NCBI RefSeq assembly: GCF_029168945.1
Contig: NC_083604.1
Span: 9,106,812-9,170,811, forward strand
Direction of reading: 5' to 3'
DNA length: 64,000 nt
Origin: Cannabis sativa
Taxonomy: Eukaryota; Streptophyta; Magnoliopsida; Rosales; Cannabaceae
Both the position numbers and the translations under genes were made by a program. Under the pieces are notes generated by a model. The model was not told the origin of the DNA, did not search any database, and saw only the letters and a program-made list of their open reading frames with translations. Shown piece by piece: positions 12,713 through 24,400 of the stretch (within the stretch, counting starts at the first letter, position 1; the number at the start of each line of letters is the position of its first letter).

Positions 12713-13600
12713 TTAACACAAATTTTTGTTAACCAAATATATAAACCTTTTTTGTAATAATATACCACAAAATTAATTATAGTAATAAATGAACACCTGA
12801 TATTTCTACATGATTTTGTAGTTAAAATTTTCATACTCTACGAGTCCATATTATTAAGGATAATAATTAGAATACAGTGTACAATAATCTAAATAAATAT
12901 AATATCTAGCTTTTTCTTCTCTCAAATTTGCCGTATCTTTTACTCAAGATTCTGTCCCTCTTTATAAGTTTATAGGATGACAATTATTTTTTCTTGGGAT
13001 CTTATCATCCAAATCTGTTTATGAAACGTGGACATTCTCCACATTTAATTTTTATGCACATGAGATAATATTTAATAGCCATCCAACCGCTCTTTTATCA
13101 TTATCCTTAAACGGTTATGCTGACTATGTTGGTTGTTCCTTGCTAAGTACGAGTTGTTCTTCTTTACCATCTTTGTAGAAAAAATGCTAAGTATGGATAT
13201 AACGCTCCTCGCAGTCCTCTTTTACCATGGTGATATTAGCGAGGTGGTTACTTCAACGTATGGAAGACGAGACAGATGAATATAGTTATCCTCTCCACAT
13301 ACAAATACGTGGATCAATTAGTTGCAAGCTCTTATTTCCAAGTATGTGGGTCAATGAGCTGCAAGCTCTTAATTATCTCGTCTTTAACAATTTTTATTAT
13401 GTACTCTGTCTATCTCGAGATGGACTTATTATCACGCTAATCTCAATGGATAATAGTTATTACTCTTATCTCGTATTTGCTTACGTGGGAGCGAGTTTGA
13501 ATATTTCTATCGACTGTAATACCTTAGGCAAGTTATTTAAATTGTATTTAATAATGCATTTATTAAACTCATTCATATTTTTTCTGAGGTACACGTATCA
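12713..13600 (-). repeat. Probable LTR of the Tat-type element
   Basis: Starts directly after the primer-site motif with TGTTAACACAAATTTTTG, resembling the LTR edges at 39268 and 43449. It shares with them an ACGAGTC(C/A)ATATTATT block (12840s) and a TATA-like motif (TATAAACTTATAAAG on minus, near 12970). The outer edge was not found, so the right boundary is an estimate. The 154-codon open frame at 13227-13691 has no recognisable domain and is probably chance. Confidence 0.5.
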
Positions 13601-14990
13601 ACTTCTGGTTGTTAACCGAATTTTGAGTATAACAATAACCATAATTCAAAAATCATTAACGATATTTTTTTGGATAGATTTATTAATATAACATAATTAA
13701 AAAATAACTATAATATATAAATAATATTCTTTCCATTTCTTATATTTACATTTTAATATCAAACTATTATTTTCAAATATATATAAAATACTTTTATTAA
13801 AAAATATCATTAACAATATTAATCTAACATAATTCAAAAATAACCATAATAAAATAATAATATATTTTTTCATTTTTCAACTATTTTTAATAATATAATA
13901 TTAAAAAAATATTATTCTAATCTATTATTTTACCCAACATTCTACAACATTTACTAACATGATAAACTTCTAGAGATAAATTATTATTTTATTTTCTAAA
14001 AGATAGATTTAATAAGTCACAGTAAATGAAGTATTTTCTAAATATTATATTCTATACATATATATATCATTGATTTAGCTACAATATTATAAGTGTACAA
14101 TAATTATAACAACTTTGAATAATCAGGATAAAAATGATTCTTAAGAAGAAGATCGTTTCATATTAAATTTATTTAAATAGATTTAAATTTAATTAGATAT
14201 TTAATACTTGACTAACCTTCCATAAACCATACTATATTTTTATATTAACAATTTAAAATTTTATATTTAGATTATCATATAAATTTAAATATATTAATTA
14301 ATAGTAACAGAAGAGACTAATAATTTTTCTCTAATGTCTTCAAATATTAAAAAAAATATTTAAAATTCGAGATAAAATTTAAGATTAAAATATAGATTTA
14401 GGAAAAATAGTGGTAACGACTACAAGTGAGCTACACTGATGACAAGAGATGAGGTACGATAATGACAATGTATGAGATACGATAATGAAAATGAATGAGA
14501 TACAATAGAACAACATGTGTGATACAATAATAACAACGACTTTAAATGATTAAGATGTACAAATAATGCATTATGGGAATACCTTAATTTTTTTCTACAC
14601 TATCCTATTTATTTATTTTTATAACAATAAAATTTTTAAACAAAACAATTTTAAATACTACATATAATAAATTTTAAACATCTTAATAAATAACTTCAAA
14701 TAATAATAAATAAAATTGTGATTTATTTTTTAATAAACAAAATTATTAATAATAATATAAAATTAGATAATATATTTTTAATTTTATTATATATAAGAAT
14801 TATATTTTTAAATAATTATTTATTAATTTATTATAATGTTAAAATTTATTAGTTAAATAAAAAATAATTTACCATATATATTTAAGTTTAATTTTGACGA
14901 TAATAATACTTATAATTTTAAAATTTTTGTAAATATAGTGTTAATAAATTGTGGCTCATTAATTTTTATTTTTCAAAAATTTAAGTATTT
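13601..14990. other. AT-rich intergenic spacer
   Basis: Very AT-rich, with ATTATT and AATAAT runs and a short repeated block of GATACGATAATGA-like words at 14440-14530. No gene or element could be recognised on either strand. Confidence 0.5.
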
Positions 14991-15403
14991 ACGCAAAAAT
15001 TACTCGGTATCTCCCTCACTATCAGCAGACGACGAATTTCTCTTCCCCTCTCCCTCAGTCCCAGCGCCTTGGACGTCTTCGTCCCTGTTCTCTCCCTTTC
15101 TCTGTGACTCTGTCTCCACGTCTCCCTCTCCTTCAGCAACCCACTGATGGCTCCTCCTCAAGACCCAATCTCCTCAACGACGGCTACAGTTGATATCTCT
15201 GTCTTTCTGTGTGTCCATGTTTCTATATTTTAGTGATTTAATTTTTTCATGTGTGTTTTACTCTGTCATTTTTTTTTTCTTTTGTTGAAGTTTAAACAAA
15301 AAGAAACCCTAAATTCCTAATTCCACTGCAGTGTTGAAGTTTACGAGTTTAAACTCCCCAAAGCTTAAACTAGGATCGGAACACTGCATTTCCTGTTTCC
15401 AAT
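14991..15403 (+). promoter_or_regulatory. Upstream region and 5' UTR of the CABIN1-like gene
   Basis: A sharp change from AT-rich spacer to CT-rich sequence at about 15000-15145, typical of plant transcription start regions, precedes the start codon. A telo-box AAACCCTA lies at 15304-15311, common in promoters and leaders of plant housekeeping genes. An upstream ATG at 15147 opens a reading frame of about 28 codons that ends near 15233, before the main start, so it could be a uORF if transcribed. An intron in the 5' UTR is possible but not resolved. Confidence 0.5.
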
Positions 15404-18400
15404 ATGGTAGGTTTCTTCTTTCCGCTCTACCTCTGTTTTACTCCCATTTCCCTCAATTAACTATTCATTATTCCATTTTTTCTGTCTCAGTTTTCAATCG
15501 CAGCTATCAATGATACCAACTCTAAAGGCCAATGGGAGCCTTTAGCTCCAACCAAAGAAGCTCAGGCATCTCTCTCTCTCTCTCTTAAGATTTAATATTG
15601 TTTTTTATTTTGGGGTTGGGAGTTGTATAATTGCTTTAACAATAAATTTGGTGTAGTTTCATATCTGAATTGCACTGATTTTGAATATCACGGGTAATGT
15701 ATTGAGCATAAATTTGATTACTCTTTGTTTCGAAAAAATAAAATAAAAATTGATTCTTCTTTTTAATTCCATTGAGTTCCATAAGAGTAAGAGTAATGTG
15801 AATGATAATCATAATTCCTTGGGCCATTATATATTCTGTGTTTGACAATATCAGGAATTTCATCTGTCACAAACTTATCAAGAAGGGTTGCTTAAATTGC
15901 AAGCTAAAGAATACGAAAAAGCCCGCCAGCTCTTAGAATCTGTCCTAAAAGACCCCCTTATAGCAAATGCCCAGGTAATACTTTCTTTACTAGAACATTT
16001 CGAACGGGTTTTCTTCTCTCTCTCTCTTATATGTATAATTTTCTTTTGGTTATGTAGGTGGATGGGAGTGCTAGTGATGGACATCTATTGCAACTCAGGT
16101 TTAGATATAAAGAGCAACATTTTTTTTTTTTCTTATTATTATTGTTTATATCTTACTTTACATGTTTAAATTTGTATTATTTTTTCCCATCCATTGTGTC
16201 TGCATTTTTCTTTAAAGCTACTGGTATGTAAGCAATTGACTATGTTTGTTTTCATCATTGTCATTCTCATCGATGTAGTTAGATTTACTACTAGTAGGAT
16301 ATGACTGATAAGTAAGTTGTATTCCATTTTAGTTACATTGTCCATAGGTTAGTGTGACACAGATACCGCTTGATGTACCCTAACCAGGGACTTCAATTAA
16401 CAACAGAGACAATAGGCAAGATCCATAGAGGAAATTGAGACTGGTAGATTAGATCTGGGTATTTGATATTGAATGATAAAATGATAAAGAAAACAATAGA
16501 ACAATGTGGTATTCGACTTCAACTCTCCCAAGAGCTACTGCTCAAGTACAATATAATTCTCATGATTCTTCACATTCTTTCTAATCTCCTATATACTACC
16601 CATCCACTACCCTTCATTATAGTGACACGTATGACCTTCTACTACTTATATGCTATTGCTACATTGGCTCTATCATTTTCTTATTATATATTTCTTTGAT
16701 TCTACTACTTGGTAATAATCTTCAATAAAACATGCTTGGCATCAGCTTATGTAAAAAAAATGTAAATTTATATCTGATCACTTATCTTGGTTACTACAGA
16801 TTTTTGGCATTGAAGAATCTTGCCAATGTTTTCCTTCAACAAGGATCATTACATTATGAGAATGCACTACACTGTTATCTTCAAGCTGTAGAGATTGATA
16901 CCAAAGATTCTGTTGTCTGGAATCAGTTAGGAACATTATCGTGCTCAATGGGCTTGCTCAGTATTTCCCGTTGGGCATTCGAGCAAGGGCTCTTATGTAG
17001 CCCTAATAATTGTGAGGATATATGTTTTTTTTTTTTTCTAATTATTTGAAAAGTATTTGGTGATGATATTTCTTTATTTAGTTTCTAACTTTCATTCTTT
17101 TGTTTTTGTGTGCAAAATAAATATCCCGCCTTTTTTCTTAATCTGTTCTTTCAGGGAATTGTATGGAGAAATTACTGGAAGTCCTTATTGCCATTGGTGA
17201 TGAGGTTGCTTGTCTTTCTGTCACAGAGCTAATTTTGAGGCACTGGCCATCACATTCACGTGCTTTGCATGTCAAACAAACCATTGAAGATTCAGAACCA
17301 GTTCCTTTTGCTCCTAGAGGTATAGACAAGTTGGAACCCAAACATGTCCGGCTTAAATTCCTTGATAAGAGAAAAGCAGCTGATGAGAATCTTGATGAGG
17401 GAATTGCATGTAAAAAACTAAATCACAATTTAGAATTACACCTGGCAGAAGCTTCCTGGGTAGGTCTTGCTGATGCACTCTTGGATGTCTTACTTCCTCT
17501 GAATTGTAGTCATCTTGGAAAGGGTGGTGAGAAATCTTACAGATCTGGGGATGTCAAACTAATAATTCACCTACGTTCTGCTTCAGAAAATGCTTCTGGG
17601 TGGGAGGAAAGAAAAACACTTAACCCAATAACTGCAGCTACATTACATTGTGATACTGCCTCTGAAACAGTAGGTCTGGTTAAAGAAAAGGACACAAATG
17701 TTCTAGAGGAACAACCGCAGGAAAGGCGAAGCACTCGCCTTGAAAGACTTCGGAACCGGAAGCCAGGGAAGGAGGATCTTGATTTCACTAATGATAAGGA
17801 CCAAGCTAAGGTTGTAATTCAATATCTCGAACCTTATATTTCTGGTGAACTAGGTAAAAAAGATACTGATAATTCTGCTAATAGCTCTTTTTCTTTTAGT
17901 GACCCAGTTAAACCATGTGATACTGAATATAGTGATGTTACTGAATTTCTCAAAAAGACCTCAAACAATTGTGGTGCTTATCATATGGCTCACTTACTTT
18001 TAGAAGATATAGCAAGTAAAAGACTCGTGTATCAAGATACATTTATCAAATTTTTGGATTTGGAGAAGATGACAAGACATTGGGGAAAAGAGAGGACCCC
18101 TGAATGTAATCTTTTTCTGGCTGAACTTTATTATGACATTGGATCTTCTTCTTCTGATATGTCTAAAGTGTCCGAGTTTGTGTTAGAGACATCTTACCAT
18201 CTTTGCAAGATTATTGAATCTGTAGCATTGGATCATCCTAATTACATGAATTGTGACTTGGGTGACGGAAATAGCTCAATATTTATAGGATCCCAATGTG
18301 ATGATGGAACATCAATTGTCGGTAATTTACAATTAGACAATTTGCCCTCAAAATATAAAAAATTCTTATGGGTTCGATATTTTTGGTTAAGTGGGCGATT

Positions 18401-21400
18401 GTCAATTTTAGAAGGTCACAAAGAAAAGGCCCTTGAACAATTCAGTATTTCGTTATCACTTTTGACAAACAGTAAAAAGCCTGAAGGTTCTCAATCTTTG
18501 GTCCACCTTCCGCATTGCAAGGTAGTCAAAGAGATCACTATCGACAGGGTTCTCCATCAAATTAACTTTTTAAAGGTTGATTTCTTGATGGAGAAGACCT
18601 TGGGTGAGATGATTGAAAAAGAATTGTATATAGACTGCATGACCTTGCTTGCTCCACTTCTATTCTCTACAAAAGATGTTCATCTTGATACGCTATCGTT
18701 CCTTGCTCCAGATAAAGAAGGGGAAGAGATTACTTCTATTGAACTATCAGCGCTTGACATTTTACTAAAAGCTTGTGAAAAGGTGATGCCACTAGACTTT
18801 GAAGTTTATTTGAATTGCCATAGGCGAAAGCTACAAATACTTATGGCAATAGCTGGAATGGATGACGGTCTTGCTTGTAAATCCTTCCATATGAAGTTGG
18901 GGTTGAAAGGGCTTTATGCTTCTGATGTAGAGTTAAAAGAAAGTTCTTGCAAGCGCTGGAATTCCTTGGTATCGAAGGAAGTGAAGGCAATATCTCAATG
19001 TGTCTCTCAAATTAAGAACTTGATTGATCCACATGCAGATACAGTAAGTTATTCTATTTTTGTCTTTCTGTCTCTTTGTTGTCATCGCGTCCTAGAGTAA
19101 TATCTTATCATGTCACGTAAGTTTGAAACTTTGAAAATGTATGGTAGCAAAGATGATAGTTACTTTTCAGAAGAACATCATATCTTTTTCTTTTTTGTCT
19201 ATAGTTCTAAAAGCCGTATAATCTTGTAACCATGTCCATGCTGTCTTTGTGAAGACCATGTGAGAGAACAATATAATCCATATGTTCTCCCCACTAGCCG
19301 AAGGATAAGTGAAATTTTATAAATGCTGCATGGTGCATAATTTTGGTACATTTACAATGTATTTTGATTTGGAGCATTTTTCTGCATTAGAATTGTAAAG
19401 TTGGATCTTAATATTTACTTGGCATATTGTAATTTTGGTATAACTGTGATGGACAAGGAATATTACGAAATACCTAGAAGTTTCTTATTAATTGTTGTTT
19501 TTGATTGCAAGGAGTACAGTTGATTTTCAGCTGCTACATACTTTTTCTTAGCTACTTTCTTCACTTTCTTTTAATATACTTGTGCGGTCCTCAATATGCT
19601 TGCAGGATAGCAATATTGTTCCAGCAAGCACTGTTAAGGATATTCAGTCCTTGCTGTTGTCAGTAATGTGCAATATTGCTGGCATATTTCTTAGTAAGAA
19701 AGCTTCTGGGCTAGAAATTGCTGATCAGATAGAAAGACATTGCTTTGTTGAGGCTGCAATTGCATTCTGCAAACTTCAACATCTCAACCTTACAGTACCT
19801 GTTAAAACTCAAGTGAGTCATGTACATGTTTTATCTTAAATTAAACCTTTTCTTCATAGAATCTTTACTTGTATGAGTTGTATGACTTCTATTATAGTTT
19901 GCTATTCAATAAACTTTCTTGAATATTACTATTATTTCTCTTTCTTTCTTTTCTAATATGTCATTTCATGACTTCACATTACAGGTTGACTTAATTGTTG
20001 CAATGCACGAGTTGCTTGCTGAGTATGGGCTATGTTGTGCGGGAGAAGATGGCTCAGGGGAGGAAGGAATATTTCTTAAGTTTTCAATTAAGCACCTTTT
20101 GGCCTTGGATATGAAGCTTAAATCTAATAACTTCTTAAACAAGGAAAAAACTGAGTGCCTAGACACATGTTTGAAGATTTCCCTAAATGAAGCAAAATCA
20201 GAGTCGCTAGATGTGGAAATGGGTCAGAGTTCAAAGAATGAAACTAGTGTCTTGGAAAAGGACACTAATGAAGGCGTGTTTTCCCAAAGTGTTTCACCTC
20301 ATAAACCCTTAGATAAAAATATTGTAGTAGTAGGTGGTGGAGAGCAAAACAGTGGTAACTCCACTAACAAATTTAAAATAGGGGAGAAAGTAAGTGATCA
20401 ATTTCTTGAAGGTGGTAATGAACTAACAGAAGATGAAAAAGAGGAACTTGAGTTAAAAATTGATAACGCTTTGGACCAGTGCTTTTTTTGCTTATATGGC
20501 CTTAATATTAGATCAGATTCATCATATGAAGATGATCTAGCTACTCACAGAAATACTAGTCGTGGAGATTATCAAACCAAGGAACAGTGTGCTGATGTCT
20601 TTCTTTATATACTCCCATATGCTAAGGCTTCTTCCGTGAGCTTTCTTTCTCTCTCTTGCTTGCCTGCTGAATTATAATATGCGAGCTTTTTTTTTTGGAT
20701 GTGTGAAACTTTGCATGCTTGTATTTGATACTACATAGGTTACAAGTTTTGGGATATGTAGCATGTTATCTTAGAATCTGACCTTTATTTGAATGCATTA
20801 ATGTGTATCTGGCCAGAGAACTGGATTGGTAAAACTTCGCAGAGTACTAAGAGCCATACGTAAACATTTTCCACAGCCTCCAATAGACATTTTGGCTGAA
20901 AATGCAATAGATAAGTTCTTAGATGATCCTGATTTATGTGAAGATCAACTCTCAGAAGAGGCTGGTTCAGATGGGTTTCTTGAATCCATAACAAAGGCAA
21001 TGCTTCCCAATTTGGGAAGTTTTAAACAACACAAAATGTCATTGGTTGAGAGGTATAGTTCAGTAGAATGCTTCATCTGTATGAATCTTTTATTTTTCCT
21101 TGTGCTATTTTCTATGGTTGCAAGAAAGCATGAACCTCATAATCCTTAGTAGTTGGCTATCTGATTTGATATTGCAGCTCTGAGCCATACCTGGAGGTTT
21201 ACAGCAACCTGTATTATTTTCTTGCCCTGTCTGAGGAGATGAGTGCAACTGATAAATGGCCTGGCTTCGTACTCACCAAGGAAGGGGAAGAATTTGTACA
21301 ACATAATGCAAACCTCTTCAAATATGATTTGTTGTACAACCCTCTACGATTTGAAAGTTGGGAACGACTTGCAAATATATATGATGAGGTAATAATTATT

Positions 21401-24400
21401 GTCTCATCATTTTAAATTTTACAATACTGAAGAAATTTTAGAACAATTGTATGTTTATTCCTCTGAAATATTTGCCTATTAATAGGCTAGCTACAAATAA
21501 TTGTATCGACAAAATTTACAACTAACTACAACTCATATCCCAAAAATCAGGGATATAAAATAAATAAGAAAATAAACATAATCATTAAGAATTTGTTTCC
21601 CTAATAATTGATACTGAATTAAATACATAAAATATTTACATAATTTTACACTCCCCCCTCAAGCTGGGTTATGTAAATCAAACATTCCCAACTTGCACAT
21701 TAATTCATCAAAAGTAGTCTTGGGAAGAACTTCGGTGAGAATATTAGTTGTTTGAAGTTTTGATGGAGTATAGATGGTTTGAATTGTGGCATTTTCAATC
21801 TTCTCAATGATGAAGTGTCGATTTATCTCAATATGTTTTGTCTTGTCACGGTGAACACGATATTTAGCGATACTAATAGCAACCTGATTGTCACAAAACA
21901 TCCTTATAGATCCTTCTGTGAAGAGTCTCAGCTCAACTAATAATATTTTGAGCCAAATCCCTTCACAGATACCAAGAGCTAGAGCTCTAAGTTCTGCCTT
22001 AGCAAAACTTTTAGAAACCACAGATTGTTTCTTACTTCTTCATGTTACTAGGTTACCCCAAACATAAGAGCAGTATCTCGAAGTACTCCTTTAATCAGTT
22101 ACATCTCTTGCTCAGTCTGCATTAGGTTAGACTTTGATCTCTATGCTATTACTTTTCTTGAAAAGAAGACCTTTCTCGGGATTCATCTTGAGATACCTTA
22201 GGATTCTAATAACTACTTCCATGTGTTCTTCAATGGGATTGTTTATGTACTGGTTAACATTGTCCGAGAAACCAATGTCAGGTCTTGTATGAGATAAATA
22301 GATCAAGCGTCCAACTAGCCTTTGATATCTCCCCCTGTCCACTAGTATACAATCTATTTCTGAACCAATTTTCTTGTTGGAATCCATTGGAGTTGAGGTT
22401 GGTTTGCATCCTAACATTCTTGTTTCTTTTAGTAAGTTCGAAACATACTTACGTTGCGAGACAAAAATGCCATGTTTTAATTGAGCGATTTCCCAAGATC
22501 ATTAATCTCGAATTCTCTATATAAGAAGTTTTCAATCTTTCCATTTCCTCCTTATAACCCGTCAATATGATGTCATCCACATAGACAATTAGGATAGATA
22601 TCCTTTAATCTGTTGAGAATCTAACGAATAAAGTATGATCGGATCCCATAAGAACTCCGCAGTTAAGCGTGCTTGGGCGAGAGTAGTACTAGGATGGGTG
22701 ACCTCCTGGGAAGTCTTCGTGTTGCACCCCCAAGTATGATCGGTTTGACATTGAGTGTAATCATTTTGAATGTTTGACTTAGTGAATCTATCGAACCAAG
22801 CTCGTGGAGACTGTTTAAGACCATATAGGGATTTTTTGAGATTGCAAACCTTATCTTTGTTTTTAAGAGTTCTCGAATCCCGGTGGAATGTCCAGATAAA
22901 CTTCTTCTGCAAGATCACCATTTAGGAATGCATTTTTCACTTCAAGTTGGTGAAGAGGCATGTCTTTATTTGCAGCAAGAGATAACAGTATGCGTAGTAT
23001 TTAGTTTAGCAACTGGAGCAAATGTTTCTTGATAATCAAATGTTTACTATGTGATTAAATGAATGTGATTGTCAGCCTTCCACGATTTATATGTTGAATT
23101 ATCTGATTTTGGGATCTTGATCTCCCCTGTGAGATATTCCTCCTTCCTCTATCTGCCGATGTACATCATAACAGTCTGTGACCATTGAATTTGTGATTAG
23201 TGATCAGTGAAACAACTTCACTGCTGTGAGATGAAGAACCAATTGAGACATGAGGATTAGAGAGAGTAGAAGATGCATCTGAGGTTAGGCTTTCTTTTTC
23301 AGCAGCCATGGTGAGAGATGTGTGAAAGGTGAACAGAAAAAAAAATTGCTGGAAGATACGATTAGGGCAGAAAAAAAATAGCGATTAGGGTTGTATTACC
23401 TGCTCTGATACCATAAAGAATTTTTAGAATAATCTTATGTCTATTCCTCTGAAATATTTTCCTATTAATGGGCTAGTTACAAAGAATTGTAATTACAATT
23501 CATATCCTAAAAATCAGGGATATAAAATAAATAAGGAAATAAACATAATCACTGAGAAACTGTTTCCCTTACATAAAATATTTACATAATTTTACACTCC
23601 AAAAGTTAAAAAAACAAGCCTATTATTATTGTTAAAAATAAAAATGCCTCAAATATTCCTGGCTGATGTTGATTTCTCATAAAAAGGCCTCTTTGTTATT
23701 TTGGAATAGGAGGTAGATTTGCTGTTAAATGATGGCAGTAAACACATCAATGTATCAGGATGGAGGAAGAATGCTATCTTTTCGAAGAGAGTCGATACAA
23801 GTCGAAAGAGGAGTAGGCGGTGCCTGTTAATGAGTCTGGCTTTGGCAAAGACATCATCCCAGCAGGTTATTCTTAGTTTCTGTATCTATTAATGTATTGT
23901 TAGGGATGGAGGACTATTTTACTTTTCTTGGTTCATCGATGTTACTTTATTTCATGGTCTATTTAGTTGTGTGGAGAGATAGAGCTGGATGTAGGTCCTA
24001 TAGTCTCGCTGTCAAGGTTTATCTCCATTGAAAATTATGTATCTTAATTATGATTTTAGAATCTGTTGAATTTTGAAATGGTTTCTTATGTTTCTTTGTT
24101 TGCTAGATAAGCTTATATATCACATATATTCTTATGCTTAAACCTCGTGGGGCTGTCTTCAATTGGTTTTTGTGCAGTAATACTCAGTGACATCAGTGCA
24201 TACTGCTTTAGATTATTCCTACCAAACAATAAATATCAGTATTTTTTCCATCTGTAATTTTTATGATTTTTGTCAAGTAACGTATTTGATTTTTTTGTGG
24301 CTCAGTGTGAGATACATGAGTTATTGGCTTTGGTATACTACGATAGTCTGCAGAATGTGGTGCCATTTTATGATCAGCGATCTGTTATACCTGTAAAGGA

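Larger units (their letters stand above)
21428..23596 (-). mobile_element. Internally deleted Ty1/copia element in intron 10
   Basis: Two related ends, 21428-21650 (223 bp) and 23414-23596 (183 bp), share blocks such as CAGGGATATAAAATAAATAA and act as LTRs; the right one has internal deletions. On the minus strand the primer site TGGTATCAGAGCA (23401-23413) adjoins the right LTR, and a G-rich polypurine tract (about 21651-21660) adjoins the left one. The interior runs from a gag start straight into reverse transcriptase, so protease and integrase are deleted. No clear target duplication was seen. It lies antisense to the host gene inside an intron whose flanking exons still join in frame. Confidence 0.88.

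Noticed and set aside
13227..13691. 154-codon frame upstream of the host gene
   Set aside because: Hydrophobic chance translation of AT-rich LTR edge and spacer; no initiation context or domain recognised.
22643..22731. Functional 5S rRNA gene
   Set aside because: The first ~30 bases are missing and there is no tandem array; it is a fragment inside a transposon.
23401..23413. tRNA-like sequence
   Set aside because: Only the primer-binding site complementary to a tRNA end; no cloverleaf around it. The same applies to 63848-63860.
21389..23709. Gene disruption of CABIN1 by the copia relic
   Set aside because: The relic is wholly intronic and flanking exons keep phase with the expected protein.
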